A DNA stretch of 64,000 nt from an uncultured Alistipes sp. (lineage in GTDB: Bacteria > Bacteroidota > Bacteroidia > Bacteroidales > Rikenellaceae), in NCBI GenBank assembly GCA_937911745.1, contig CALDPX010000072.1:1-64000 (forward strand). The letters run 5' to 3'. Position 1 is the stretch's first letter. Each line of letters begins with the position of its first letter. The notes under the pieces were generated by a model. The model had not been told where the DNA came from. It did not search any database and saw only the letters and a program-made list of their open reading frames with translations. Both the position numbers and the translations under genes were made by a program. Shown here one piece after another: positions 1-6,912 of the stretch.

Positions 1-16
1 CACAAAAGTGCCGTTA

Positions 17-60
17 CGGCACCTCGCCTTCTTGTTTGGCACAAAATTTCCTCCGCGAAA
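17..60 (-). repeat. Partial family A repeat, reverse orientation
   Basis: The bases around GTTTGGCACAAAATTTCCTC and the following CCGCGA match the reverse complement of the left arm of the family A copy at 33673-33796. The rest of the copy is diverged or cut by the window edge, so this is a partial match only. Confidence 0.45.
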
Positions 61-180
61 ATCGTTTTTTACCACTTTGCTTTGGCGAGAACCACCAGCA
101 CAAAAGCGTCATTCTGACGCCGCCTAAAATACGCTCGCTTCTATGAGTTTTTTTGGTCGAACGGAAAGGGTTCTGATAGT

Positions 181-231
181 GACAGGGGTTACAGGGATAA
201 CAGGGATAACAGGGATAACAGGGATAATAGG
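181..231 (+). repeat. 9-base tandem array, forward arm (family G)
   Basis: About five copies of a 9-base unit, ACAGGGGTT then ACAGGGATA repeated. The same unit recurs in opposite orientation at 253-301, so the two arrays can pair into a long imperfect hairpin with a loop of about 20 bases. Confidence 0.85.
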
Positions 232-252
232 AAATACTCCTTGCGCCCTCTG

Positions 253-301
253 CAACCCTTGTAACCCCTGTAACCCCTGTAACCCTTGTAACCCTTGTAA
301 T
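253..301 (-). repeat. 9-base tandem array, reverse arm (family G)
   Basis: About five copies of CCCYTGTAA. On the minus strand this reads ACARGGGTT, the same 9-base unit as at 181-231. The arm lies about 20 bases from its partner and in inverted orientation. Confidence 0.85.
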
Positions 302-335
302 AGTTTTCGGGCTCGGCAGTTTTGCCGAGCCCGCG
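302..335. repeat. GC-rich hairpin module (family D)
   Basis: Arms CGGGCTCGGCA and TGCCGAGCCCG enclose a short loop, preceded by AGTTTT. A near copy lies at 57760-57791, and both sit just before a GTTAGAC repeat. It could act as a terminator stem, but no gene ends at this copy inside the window. Confidence 0.7.
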
Positions 336-337
336 CC

Positions 338-365
338 ATTAGACGTTAGACGTTAGACGTTGGAC
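338..365 (+). repeat. Family C repeat (GTTAGAC units)
   Basis: Tandem 7-base GACGTTA units ending in GTTGGAC. The last base (365) directly abuts the palindrome 366-395 that overlaps the ettA promoter. It lacks the TTAGGACTATT part seen in longer copies. Confidence 0.8.
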
Positions 366-404
366 AAAAAAGAATTGAAATCTCAATTCTTTTTTATACC
401 TTTG
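366..404 (+). promoter_or_regulatory. ettA promoter overlapping a perfect palindrome
   Basis: A -33 TTG at 375-377, a 19-base spacer and a -7 TACCTTTG at 397-404 match the Bacteroidota housekeeping promoter. Perfect 13-base arms (366-378 and 383-395) enclose the spacer, and the left arm begins immediately after the GTTAGAC repeat. The start codon follows 36 bases downstream. Confidence 0.75.
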
Positions 405-440
405 CACCAAATGTGAATTAACAAAATCAAGGACAACATA

Positions 441-2117
441 ATGGCAGACGAAAAGATTATTTTCTCGATGGTGGGCGTAAGCAAGGTGCTTACCAACAAC
501 CGCAAGATTCTCAGCAACATATACCTCTCGTTCTTCTATGGTGCCAAAATCGGTATCGTGGGTCTTAACGGCTCGGGTAAATCTACCCTGATGAAGATTA
601 TTGCAGGCATAGACAAGAGCTATCAGGGCGAGGTGGTATTCTCCCCCGGTTACTCGGTGGGCTACTTGGAGCAGGAGCCTCAACTCGATGATGCCAAGAC
701 CGTTAGGGAAATCGTAGAGGAGGGTTGCGCACACACGGTGGCTCTGTTGAAAGAGTACGAGGAGATAAATCTGAAATTCTGCGAGCCTATGAGCGACGAG
801 GAGATGGCTAAACTCATCGAGCGTCAGGGCGAACTCACCGAGGCTATCGACCACGTCAACGGTTGGGAAATCGACAGCACATTGGAGAGAGCTATGGATG
901 CTCTGCGCTGTCCCGAATCCGACAGGCTTGTAAGTACCCTTTCGGGTGGTGAGCGCAGGCGTGTAGCACTCTGCCGTCTTTTGTTGCAGGAGCCCGATGT
1001 GCTCCTCTTGGACGAGCCTACCAACCACCTCGATGCCGAGAGTATCGACTGGCTCGAACAGCACCTGAATCAGTATAAGGGTACGGTCATTGCCGTAACC
1101 CACGACCGTTACTTCCTCGACAATGTGGCAGGATGGATTCTCGAACTCGACCGTGGCGAGGGTATTCCCTGGAAGGGCAACTATTCGAGTTGGCTCGACC
1201 AAAAGACCACCCGCCTGGCTATGGAGGAGAAGCAGGAGAGCAAACGCCGCAAGGCGTTGGAGCGTGAGTTGGAGTGGGTGCGTATGAGCCCCAAAGCCCG
1301 CCACGCCAAGAGCAAAGCCCGTTTGGGTGCCTACGACAAGATGCTCAACGAGGACACCAAGCAGAAGGAGGAGAAACTCGAAATCTACATCCCCAACGGT
1401 CCCCGTTTGGGCAATGTGGTCATCGAGGCTCACGATGTGTCGAAGGCGTTTGGCGACAGGGTGTTGTATGAGGGCTTAAACTTCGTATTGCCTCCCGCAG
1501 GTATTGTGGGCGTGATTGGTCCCAACGGTACGGGTAAGACCACTCTGTTCCGTATGATTATGGGCTTGGAGCAGCCCACCAGCGGTTCGTTCAAGATTGG
1601 CGAGACGGTAAAACTTGCCTATGTTGACCAGCAACACAAGAGCATCGACCCCGAAAAGACTGTCTTTGAGGTCATCTCACAAAATAGCGAACTCATCACT
1701 CTCGGCAACCGCCAGATTAACGCCCGCGCCTATGTCGGCAGGTTCAATTTCAGCGGTGCCGACCAAGAGAAGAAGTGCGGCATCCTCTCGGGTGGCGAGC
1801 GCAATAGGCTCCACCTTGCCCTTGCACTCAAAGAGGAGGGCAATGTGCTGCTGCTGGATGAGCCCACCAACGACATTGACGTAAACACCCTTCGTGCATT
1901 GGAGGAGGGTTTGGAGAACTTCGCAGGTTGTGCGGTGGTAATCTCGCACGACAGGTGGTTCCTCGATAGGGTTGCAACCCACATACTCTCGTTCGAGGAC
2001 GAGGGTAAGGTGGTATTCTTCGAGGGTACCTACTCGGAGTACGAGGAGCACAAGAAGGCTCAGGGCATCGACACTACGCCCCACCGCGTGAAGTACAGAA
2101 AACTCATAGAAAATTAA
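441..2117 (+). CDS. ettA: Energy-dependent translational throttle protein EttA (ABC-F ATPase)
   Basis: ABC-F ATPase of 558 residues, the usual EttA length. Known EttA binds the ribosomal E site and gates entry into elongation according to the ATP/ADP ratio; that role is inferred from the family. Two ATP-binding cassettes are complete: Walker A at 41-49 (GLNGSGKST) and 360-368 (GPNGTGKTT), LSGGE signatures at 167-171 and 449-453, and Walker B/DEPTN at 190-195 and 472-477. A charged helical linker at about 240-325 and the EttA arm insert at about 95-138 separate it from Uup- or antibiotic-resistance-type ABC-F proteins. There are no membrane segments. Its promoter lies at 375-404. The last codons run into an AATTGAAAATT repeat that supplies the stop. 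Confidence 0.95.
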   Translation: MADEKIIFSMVGVSKVLTNNRKILSNIYLSFFYGAKIGIVGLNGSGKSTLMKIIAGIDKSYQGEVVFSPGYSVGYLEQEPQLDDAKTVREIVEEGCAHTVALLKEYEEINLKFCEPMSDEEMAKLIERQGELTEAIDHVNGWEIDSTLERAMDALRCPESDRLVSTLSGGERRRVALCRLLLQEPDVLLLDEPTNHLDAESIDWLEQHLNQYKGTVIAVTHDRYFLDNVAGWILELDRGEGIPWKGNYSSWLDQKTTRLAMEEKQESKRRKALERELEWVRMSPKARHAKSKARLGAYDKMLNEDTKQKEEKLEIYIPNGPRLGNVVIEAHDVSKAFGDRVLYEGLNFVLPPAGIVGVIGPNGTGKTTLFRMIMGLEQPTSGSFKIGETVKLAYVDQQHKSIDPEKTVFEVISQNSELITLGNRQINARAYVGRFNFSGADQEKKCGILSGGERNRLHLALALKEEGNVLLLDEPTNDIDVNTLRALEEGLENFAGCAVVISHDRWFLDRVATHILSFEDEGKVVFFEGTYSEYEEHKKAQGIDTTPHRVKYRKLIEN

Positions 2118-2243
2118 AAATGGAAAATTGAAAATTGAAAATTATGGTGCGCCTTTGGCGCAGCATATAAATAATATGCCAAAGGCATACCACAGTTCTC
2201 AATTCTCAATTCTCAATTCTCAATTCTCAATTCTCAATTTAAT
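2112..2243. repeat. Inverted AATTGAGAATT-type repeats with two small hairpins (family E)
   Basis: AATTGAAAATT units (2112-2143) are followed by hairpins GCGCCTTTGGCGC and ATGCCAAAGGCAT, then by six AATTCTC units (2193-2243) in opposite orientation. The whole ettA-hisS spacer is therefore a nested palindrome. The ettA stop codon lies at its left edge. Confidence 0.8.
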
Positions 2244-2248
2244 AATAT

Positions 2249-3607
2249 ATGGCTCAGAAACCAAGCATACCAAAGGGAACAAGGGATTTTTCGCCTGTTG
2301 AGATGACAAGGCGCAACTATATGTTCGATACCATCAAGAGTGTGTTCCGCACCTTCGGCTACGCACCCTTGGAGACTCCCGCAATGGAGAACCTCTCGAC
2401 ACTGATGGGTAAGTATGGCGAGGAGGGCGATAAACTCCTCTTCAAGATACTCAACTCGGGCGACTTTATGGACAAGGTAACACCCGAGCAACTCGAAGGC
2501 TCCTCGGCAGCCCTCGCAACCAAAATTTGCGAGAAGGGCTTGCGCTACGACCTTACTGTACCTTTCGCAAGGTTTGTGGTACAGCACCAGGCGGAGATTG
2601 CCTTCCCCTTCAAACGCTATCAGGTGCAGCCCGTATGGCGTGCCGACCGCCCACAAAAGGGACGCTATCGTGAGTTCTACCAATGCGATGTGGACGCCAT
2701 TGGTAGCCGCTCGTTGCTCTACGAGGCAGAGTTGGTGCAGATTGTGGAGAGTGTCTTCGAGAAGTTGGGTATCAACGTGGTGCTCAAACTCAACAACCGC
2801 AAAATCCTCTTCGGTATTGCCGAGGCTATCGGTCACGCCGACAAGATGATAGACATCACCGTAGCCATCGACAAGTTGGACAAAATCGGCTTGGAGAATG
2901 TGGAGAAAGAACTCTTAGAGAGGGGTATTGAGCAGCAGGCAATAGAGCGTCTGAAACCCATCCTCTTGTTGGAGGGTACCACTGCCGAGAAACTCAGCAC
3001 CCTGCGCACCACCCTCGCCGAGAGCCCTACGGGTCTGAAAGGTGTGGAGGAGATGGAGGAACTCTTTGGGCTGATTGCCGACTATGGTACCTCGCTCGAC
3101 ATCGAACTCGACCTCTCGCTGGCACGCGGTTTGAACTACTATACGGGTGCCATTTTCGAGGTTAAGGCTAAGGACTACCAGATTGGTAGCATCTGCGGTG
3201 GCGGTCGATATGACGACCTGACGGGTATCTTCGGACTGCCCAACACCAGCGGTGTGGGTATCTCCTTCGGTGCCGACCGCATCTATGACGTAATGCTCGG
3301 CTTGGGACTCTTCCCCGAGGAGGCTCAGATGACCACCAAAGTGATGTTTGTGAACTTCGGCGGCGAGGAGCAGAAGGCTTCGCTCGCTCTGCTCAAAGCA
3401 CTCCGCAAGGCGGGTGTTCAGAGCGACATCTATCCCGAGAGCGCGAAGATGAAAAAACAGATGGAGTATGCCAATAAAAGGGCTATTCCCTACGTTATCA
3501 TAGTAGGAGAGAGCGAGCGCATAGAGGGTGTTGCTACCGTAAAGAATATGACGGACGGCACGCAAGAGAAGGTCGCTTTCGAGCAGTTGGCAGAGTACCT
3601 TAAATAG
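2249..3607 (+). CDS. hisS: Histidine--tRNA ligase
   Basis: Cytoplasmic class II aminoacyl-tRNA synthetase of 452 residues that charges tRNA-His. Visible features are the N-terminal KGTRDF motif (10-14), motif 2 with RADRPQKGRYREFYQCDVDA (131-150), the histidine-specific loop LARGLNYYTG (291-300) and the motif 3 region GGGRYDDLTGIFG (317-329). The C-terminal third, about 360-452, fits the anticodon-binding domain. The protein is somewhat longer than E. coli HisS (424 residues). The ATG at 2249 is the only sensible start, immediately after the repeat-filled spacer. The S41 protease gene follows after 5 bases, so the two are probably co-transcribed. Confidence 0.96.
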   Translation: MAQKPSIPKGTRDFSPVEMTRRNYMFDTIKSVFRTFGYAPLETPAMENLSTLMGKYGEEGDKLLFKILNSGDFMDKVTPEQLEGSSAALATKICEKGLRYDLTVPFARFVVQHQAEIAFPFKRYQVQPVWRADRPQKGRYREFYQCDVDAIGSRSLLYEAELVQIVESVFEKLGINVVLKLNNRKILFGIAEAIGHADKMIDITVAIDKLDKIGLENVEKELLERGIEQQAIERLKPILLLEGTTAEKLSTLRTTLAESPTGLKGVEEMEELFGLIADYGTSLDIELDLSLARGLNYYTGAIFEVKAKDYQIGSICGGGRYDDLTGIFGLPNTSGVGISFGADRIYDVMLGLGLFPEEAQMTTKVMFVNFGGEEQKASLALLKALRKAGVQSDIYPESAKMKKQMEYANKRAIPYVIIVGESERIEGVATVKNMTDGTQEKVAFEQLAEYLK

Positions 3608-3612
3608 CAAAG

Positions 3613-5187
3613 ATGAGAAGAGCGATAGTGATGATAGTGGTTCTGCTGTGGGGCGTAAGTTCCGCTGTGGGACAAGGTTTTAGGAACGAGTTGGAGAAAT
3701 TCGACTCGTTCTATTACTATCTCAACTCGCTCTATGTCGAAGAACCCGACAATAAGGCTCTGGTTGGCGAGGCTATAAGTGCCGTCTTGGAGAGCCTCGA
3801 CCCCCACTCCGCCTACGTCAGCCCCGAGCAGATGAAGCGCGAGATGGAGATGACCGAGGGAGCGTTTGGAGGTATTGGTGTGGAGTTTGGCATTGTGAGG
3901 GATACCGTAAGGGTTATCTCCACACGCCTGGGTAGCCCCGCAGAGAGGGCTGGCTTGGTGGCAGGCGATGCAATACTATCGGTGGGCGATACCACAGCCA
4001 TAGGCATAAGCCACTCACGCATAGGCGAACTCATAAGAGGTAAGGTGGGGAGCAAACTAACCCTCACGGTGCTCAAAGAGGGTGCCGAGAGTCCCTCCAA
4101 CATCACTCTCGAACGTGCCGAGATACCTATTGAGTCGGTGGAGGCTGCCTACACCTTATATAATATAGGCTACATCGCCGTCAACCGCTTTGCCGACCAG
4201 ACAATGGAGGAGTTTCGCAAGGCATACGACTCGCTTGGCGAGGTGGAGGGACTTATCCTCGACCTCAGGGGCAACGGCGGCGGACTACTTACGGAGGCTA
4301 TTGATATGGCGGGATTTTTCCTACCCCGCAAGTCACTCATCACCACCACCTCGGGGCGCAAAGAGGCTCCCTACAACCACTTCTCGAAGGGTAAAGGCGT
4401 CTGCACCACTACCCCACTCGTAATACTCGTTGATGGCTCCTCAGCCTCGGCAAGCGAACTTGTGAGCGGAGCCTTGCAGGACTACGACAGAGCGGTGATT
4501 GTCGGGCAGCAGACCTTCGGCAAGGGATTGGTGCAGAAGCAGATAGTGCTCGACGACGGGTCGGCAGTGAGGATTACCACATCGCACTACTACACCCCAA
4601 GTGGCAGGTGCATACAGCGTCCCTACGAGAAAGGACACTCCAAGGAGTACTACTTCGACCACGCCGAGCGTATGCTCCGCAAGGAGTATCGCGACTCGCT
4701 ATTGGCAGTGGCTCCCAAGTATAAAACGCTGCGCAATGGGCGCACAGTAGCAGGAGGTGGAGGTATCACACCCGATGTCTACATAGACCTCGACACCACA
4801 AAGAACTACTCCTACGCCAACCGCATAACCCCATCGGTGGAGTTCAACGACTTTGTGAGCGAGTATTTCCTCGACAACCGCACCGAAATTGAACACCTCT
4901 ACCCCACTTTCGAGCGTTTCAACGAGGAGTTTTCGACCTCGGAGGCTACGCTCGAAGGAGTTGTGGAACGTATGAAAGAGGCGGGCATAGAGCCTCCCGA
5001 AGAGGGTATGACCGAGAGCCTCGAACTACTCGGCAGGAATTTCAAGGCACTGCTGGCACGCAAACTCTTTGGCGAAGGGGCGCAAGTGAGAGTTGCCAAC
5101 ACCCACAACGACAAAGCCTTCGCCGAAGCAATGAGCATCCTTATGGACTCCACAAGGTACAACACGATACTCGGAAATGCCCAATAG
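3613..5187 (+). CDS. S41 family C-terminal processing protease (exported)
   Basis: 524-residue exported serine protease of the CtpA/Prc family. A signal peptide occupies residues 1-20. A PDZ domain follows at about 80-155, with the typical GIGVEFGI entry at 87-94. The catalytic core contains the nucleophile region DGSSASASE (274-282, probable Ser277) and the general base Lys304 in TFGKGLVQ. LDLRGNGGG at 217-225 is the conserved substrate-side motif. The family cleaves periplasmic proteins near their C-termini; the substrate here is unknown. It starts 5 bases after hisS. Its final 31 bases, including the TAG stop, form one arm of a perfect 24-base inverted repeat (5157-5180/5187-5210). Confidence 0.93.
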   Translation: MRRAIVMIVVLLWGVSSAVGQGFRNELEKFDSFYYYLNSLYVEEPDNKALVGEAISAVLESLDPHSAYVSPEQMKREMEMTEGAFGGIGVEFGIVRDTVRVISTRLGSPAERAGLVAGDAILSVGDTTAIGISHSRIGELIRGKVGSKLTLTVLKEGAESPSNITLERAEIPIESVEAAYTLYNIGYIAVNRFADQTMEEFRKAYDSLGEVEGLILDLRGNGGGLLTEAIDMAGFFLPRKSLITTTSGRKEAPYNHFSKGKGVCTTTPLVILVDGSSASASELVSGALQDYDRAVIVGQQTFGKGLVQKQIVLDDGSAVRITTSHYYTPSGRCIQRPYEKGHSKEYYFDHAERMLRKEYRDSLLAVAPKYKTLRNGRTVAGGGGITPDVYIDLDTTKNYSYANRITPSVEFNDFVSEYFLDNRTEIEHLYPTFERFNEEFSTSEATLEGVVERMKEAGIEPPEEGMTESLELLGRNFKALLARKLFGEGAQVRVANTHNDKAFAEAMSILMDSTRYNTILGNAQ

Positions 5188-5210
5188 CATTTCCGAGTAT
5201 CGTGTTGTAC
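5157..5210 (+). terminator. Perfect inverted repeat made from the S41 gene 3' end
   Basis: Arms 5157-5180 and 5187-5210 are perfectly complementary over 24 bases with a 6-base spacer. The left arm is coding sequence and the TAG stop is at 5185-5187. The right arm therefore mirrors the gene's own end. Family C begins at the next base, 5211. No clear T-run follows, so terminator function is inferred from position and stability. Confidence 0.7.
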
Positions 5211-5240
5211 GTCCAACGTCAATAGTCCTAAGTCTTATAG
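5211..5240 (-). repeat. Family C repeat, reverse orientation
   Basis: GTCCAACGTCAATAGTCCTA followed by AGTCTTATAG. It starts at the base after the mirrored S41 gene end and is inverted relative to the copy at 5346-5383. Confidence 0.85.
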
Positions 5241-5263
5241 AGTATTTAAGTAGCCTATGATTT

Positions 5264-5288
5264 TCCCTCTCCTAACTTAGGGGAGGGA
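5264..5288. repeat. Family F palindrome (CCTAACTTAGG core)
   Basis: CCCTCTCCTAACTTAGGGGA followed by GGG forms a short inverted repeat. Related copies occur at 13921, 19302, 33549, 35607, 57608 and 57711. Confidence 0.7.
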
Positions 5289-5345
5289 TAAAATACTCGC
5301 AGGCGAAGCCTGCACCGCAATTTTCAATTCTCAATTCTCAATTCT

Positions 5346-5383
5346 CCTATAAGCCTTAGGACTATTGACGTTAGACGTTAGAC
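5346..5383 (+). repeat. Family C repeat, forward orientation
   Basis: CCTATAAGCCTTAGGACTAT followed by TGACGTTAGACGTTAGAC. Together with 5211-5240 it forms inverted ends around a 105-base interior, a MITE-like arrangement. A family A palindrome follows after about 10 bases. Confidence 0.85.
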
Positions 5384-5393
5384 CCTAAAACCG

Positions 5394-5531
5394 CGAGTGG
5401 GTTTTGTGGAGGGATTTTTGTAACAAACGAGAGAGCGAGTCCGCAGCTTACTAAGCGTAAGTGAGGAACTCGCTCTTCGATGTTTGGTGCAAAAAGCACC
5501 CACAAGGCACGCTCGCAGCAAGATGCGCTCA
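5394..5531. repeat. Family A long palindrome, copy 1
   Basis: Outer arms begin at GAGTGG and end at the base before the TPR gene stop codon (5532). The inner stem GAGAGCGAGT/ACTCGCTCTT is interrupted by the asymmetric loop CCGCA versus GTGAGGA and closed by GCTTAC/GTAAG. It lies between convergent genes, which fits a terminator position. Confidence 0.75.
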
Positions 5532-6866
5532 CTACATACCCTTCATCTGTTTGAAGAGCTCATTGTAGTGGTTATATTTGTCCATATACTCGGGTTTCTC
5601 GTTGCGCACCTGGAAGCAGATACTCTTCAAGAACTCCACTGTGTTAATATCCTCGGGATTGAGTTCGTAAGCCTTCTCGAAGGGCTCGATAGATGCTGCA
5701 TAAGCCTCCATAGAAGCCTTCCTTACGCTTGCCAGGTTCTCATCATTCCACGACATCTGATTAGCCTCCTGACCAAGGGCGTCGCCCTTACGAGTGTAGG
5801 TATAGGCCTTATTGAGATAGAGGTTGATGTTAGTGGGATCTATGGCAAGAGCGGTATCGAACATTGCCACAGCCTCGTCGTACATTTTAAGTTCTGCATA
5901 TACTGCGCCCAAGCCAATCTGCAACTGAGGATTCTGGGGATCAGTAGCAATAGCACCCTTCAATAGATCAATCATTGGCTCGGGACTCTCGCCAAGCACC
6001 AAGTAGAGGTCGGTCATACACGAAATGAGGTCGGGGTTGCCAGGGAACTTCAAAAGAGCTGCTTCGAGAACACCTTTAACCTCTGCCATTTTCTCCTTAT
6101 TGTCGAGATATGCACCACGATAGGAGTTGTAAAGCACATTGTAGAGAGTACCATCGGCGTAGTAGCCAAGCGACTCGGCAATCTTCAAATTCTCAATACT
6201 GCGCTCATATTCACCTGCAAAATGAGCCAAGTAACCTGCATTGAAGATTGCAATACTATCAACGGGAATACCAGCCTCGGGAATAATCGACACCTCGTAT
6301 GCCTTCTGATAGTAGTTGGTTGCAGCAGCATAATCCTGCAAGAAGAATTTACTGTTGGCATTCTTGCGGAGAATGTTGTTGATATTCACAAAACCATCAT
6401 TAACCTTCTTGGCAAGTTTGGGGTTGAGTTCATACGATTTAAGATATGCCTCAACAGCCTTATCAATAGCCTCGGGGTAGATGGGCTGAACAACATTCCA
6501 ACCCATAACCACCTGACCCGATGCATCAACATATACGTCGTAAGCACCATAACCAAGTTTGATGTATTGATCTTGACCAATAACAACCATCTCCTGAGAG
6601 AGGGGCTCACCAATCTTCATAAGGATAAGGTTAATAGGAGCCTGCTCGAAAATCTGGTCGGTATAGGCGGTCTCTGCATCCAACATAATCTCCGCACGTT
6701 TCATCCAAGTCGAAGCCTTAGTTGCCTTCTTCTCGTTGGCAATCTCTTCGTCAGATTTCGCAATTTTCTTCTGAATTGCATCAGGATTAACCTTCACGGG
6801 CTCCTGAGCAAACGATGGCAAGCACATAACGAGCGCTGCCGCAATAGTCAAAAATGTCTGTTTCAT
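5532..6866 (-). CDS. Exported tetratricopeptide-repeat protein
   Basis: 444-residue protein with an N-terminal signal peptide (about 1-20, ending near SFAQ). The TPR-like helical repeats fall mainly in residues 190-400; one clear unit is LQIGLGAVYAELKMYDEAVA with AMFDTALAIDPTN after it. TPR arrays are protein-interaction scaffolds, and exported ones are common in Bacteroidota cell envelopes. No catalytic motif is visible and I cannot assign a specific partner. It lies 46 bases downstream of gyrA on the same strand and may share its transcript. A family A palindrome begins immediately after its stop codon. Confidence 0.8.
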   Translation of the reverse strand: MKQTFLTIAAALVMCLPSFAQEPVKVNPDAIQKKIAKSDEEIANEKKATKASTWMKRAEIMLDAETAYTDQIFEQAPINLILMKIGEPLSQEMVVIGQDQYIKLGYGAYDVYVDASGQVVMGWNVVQPIYPEAIDKAVEAYLKSYELNPKLAKKVNDGFVNINNILRKNANSKFFLQDYAAATNYYQKAYEVSIIPEAGIPVDSIAIFNAGYLAHFAGEYERSIENLKIAESLGYYADGTLYNVLYNSYRGAYLDNKEKMAEVKGVLEAALLKFPGNPDLISCMTDLYLVLGESPEPMIDLLKGAIATDPQNPQLQIGLGAVYAELKMYDEAVAMFDTALAIDPTNINLYLNKAYTYTRKGDALGQEANQMSWNDENLASVRKASMEAYAASIEPFEKAYELNPEDINTVEFLKSICFQVRNEKPEYMDKYNHYNELFKQMKGM

Positions 6867-6912
6867 AGTAGATTCTGTTATTTAAGTGTTATTCTTCTAT
6901 ATGCGTAGTTTT

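Larger units (their letters stand above)
1..440. other. Intergenic mosaic upstream of ettA
   Basis: No convincing gene is seen here. Reading frames through 124-349 only translate 9-base repeats into GIT or CNP tripeptides. In order the stretch holds a diverged reverse piece of repeat family A (about 17-60), a GCGTCA/TGACGC hairpin near 106, two opposed 9-base repeat arrays (181-231 and 253-301), a GC-rich hairpin (302-335), a GTTAGAC repeat (338-365), and the ettA promoter palindrome (366-404). Confidence 0.75.
5188..5531. other. Intergenic mosaic between convergent S41 and TPR genes
   Basis: No gene is seen. The region contains the mirrored S41 end, a family C copy in reverse (5211-5240), a CCTCTCC/GGAGAGG palindrome (5264-5288), a CGCAGGC/GCCTGC hairpin, family E repeats (5320-5345), a forward family C copy (5346-5383) and a family A palindrome (5394-5531). 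Confidence 0.8.

Noticed and set aside
181..231. Possible I-SceI-like homing endonuclease site (GGGATAACAGGG)
   Set aside because: The motif is part of a simple 9-base tandem repeat, does not match the full 18-base site, and no homing endonuclease gene is nearby.
124..349. Repeat peptides of GIT or CNPCNP type as small proteins
   Set aside because: They are translations of the 9-base arrays on both strands, with no start context or conservation evidence.
338..365. GTTAGAC arrays as a CRISPR array
   Set aside because: Units are 7 bases with no spacers, and no cas genes are in the window.
5394..5531. Family A as an insertion sequence remnant with a transposase
   Set aside because: No coding potential or transposase fragment is visible in any copy; it is treated as a non-coding repeat.
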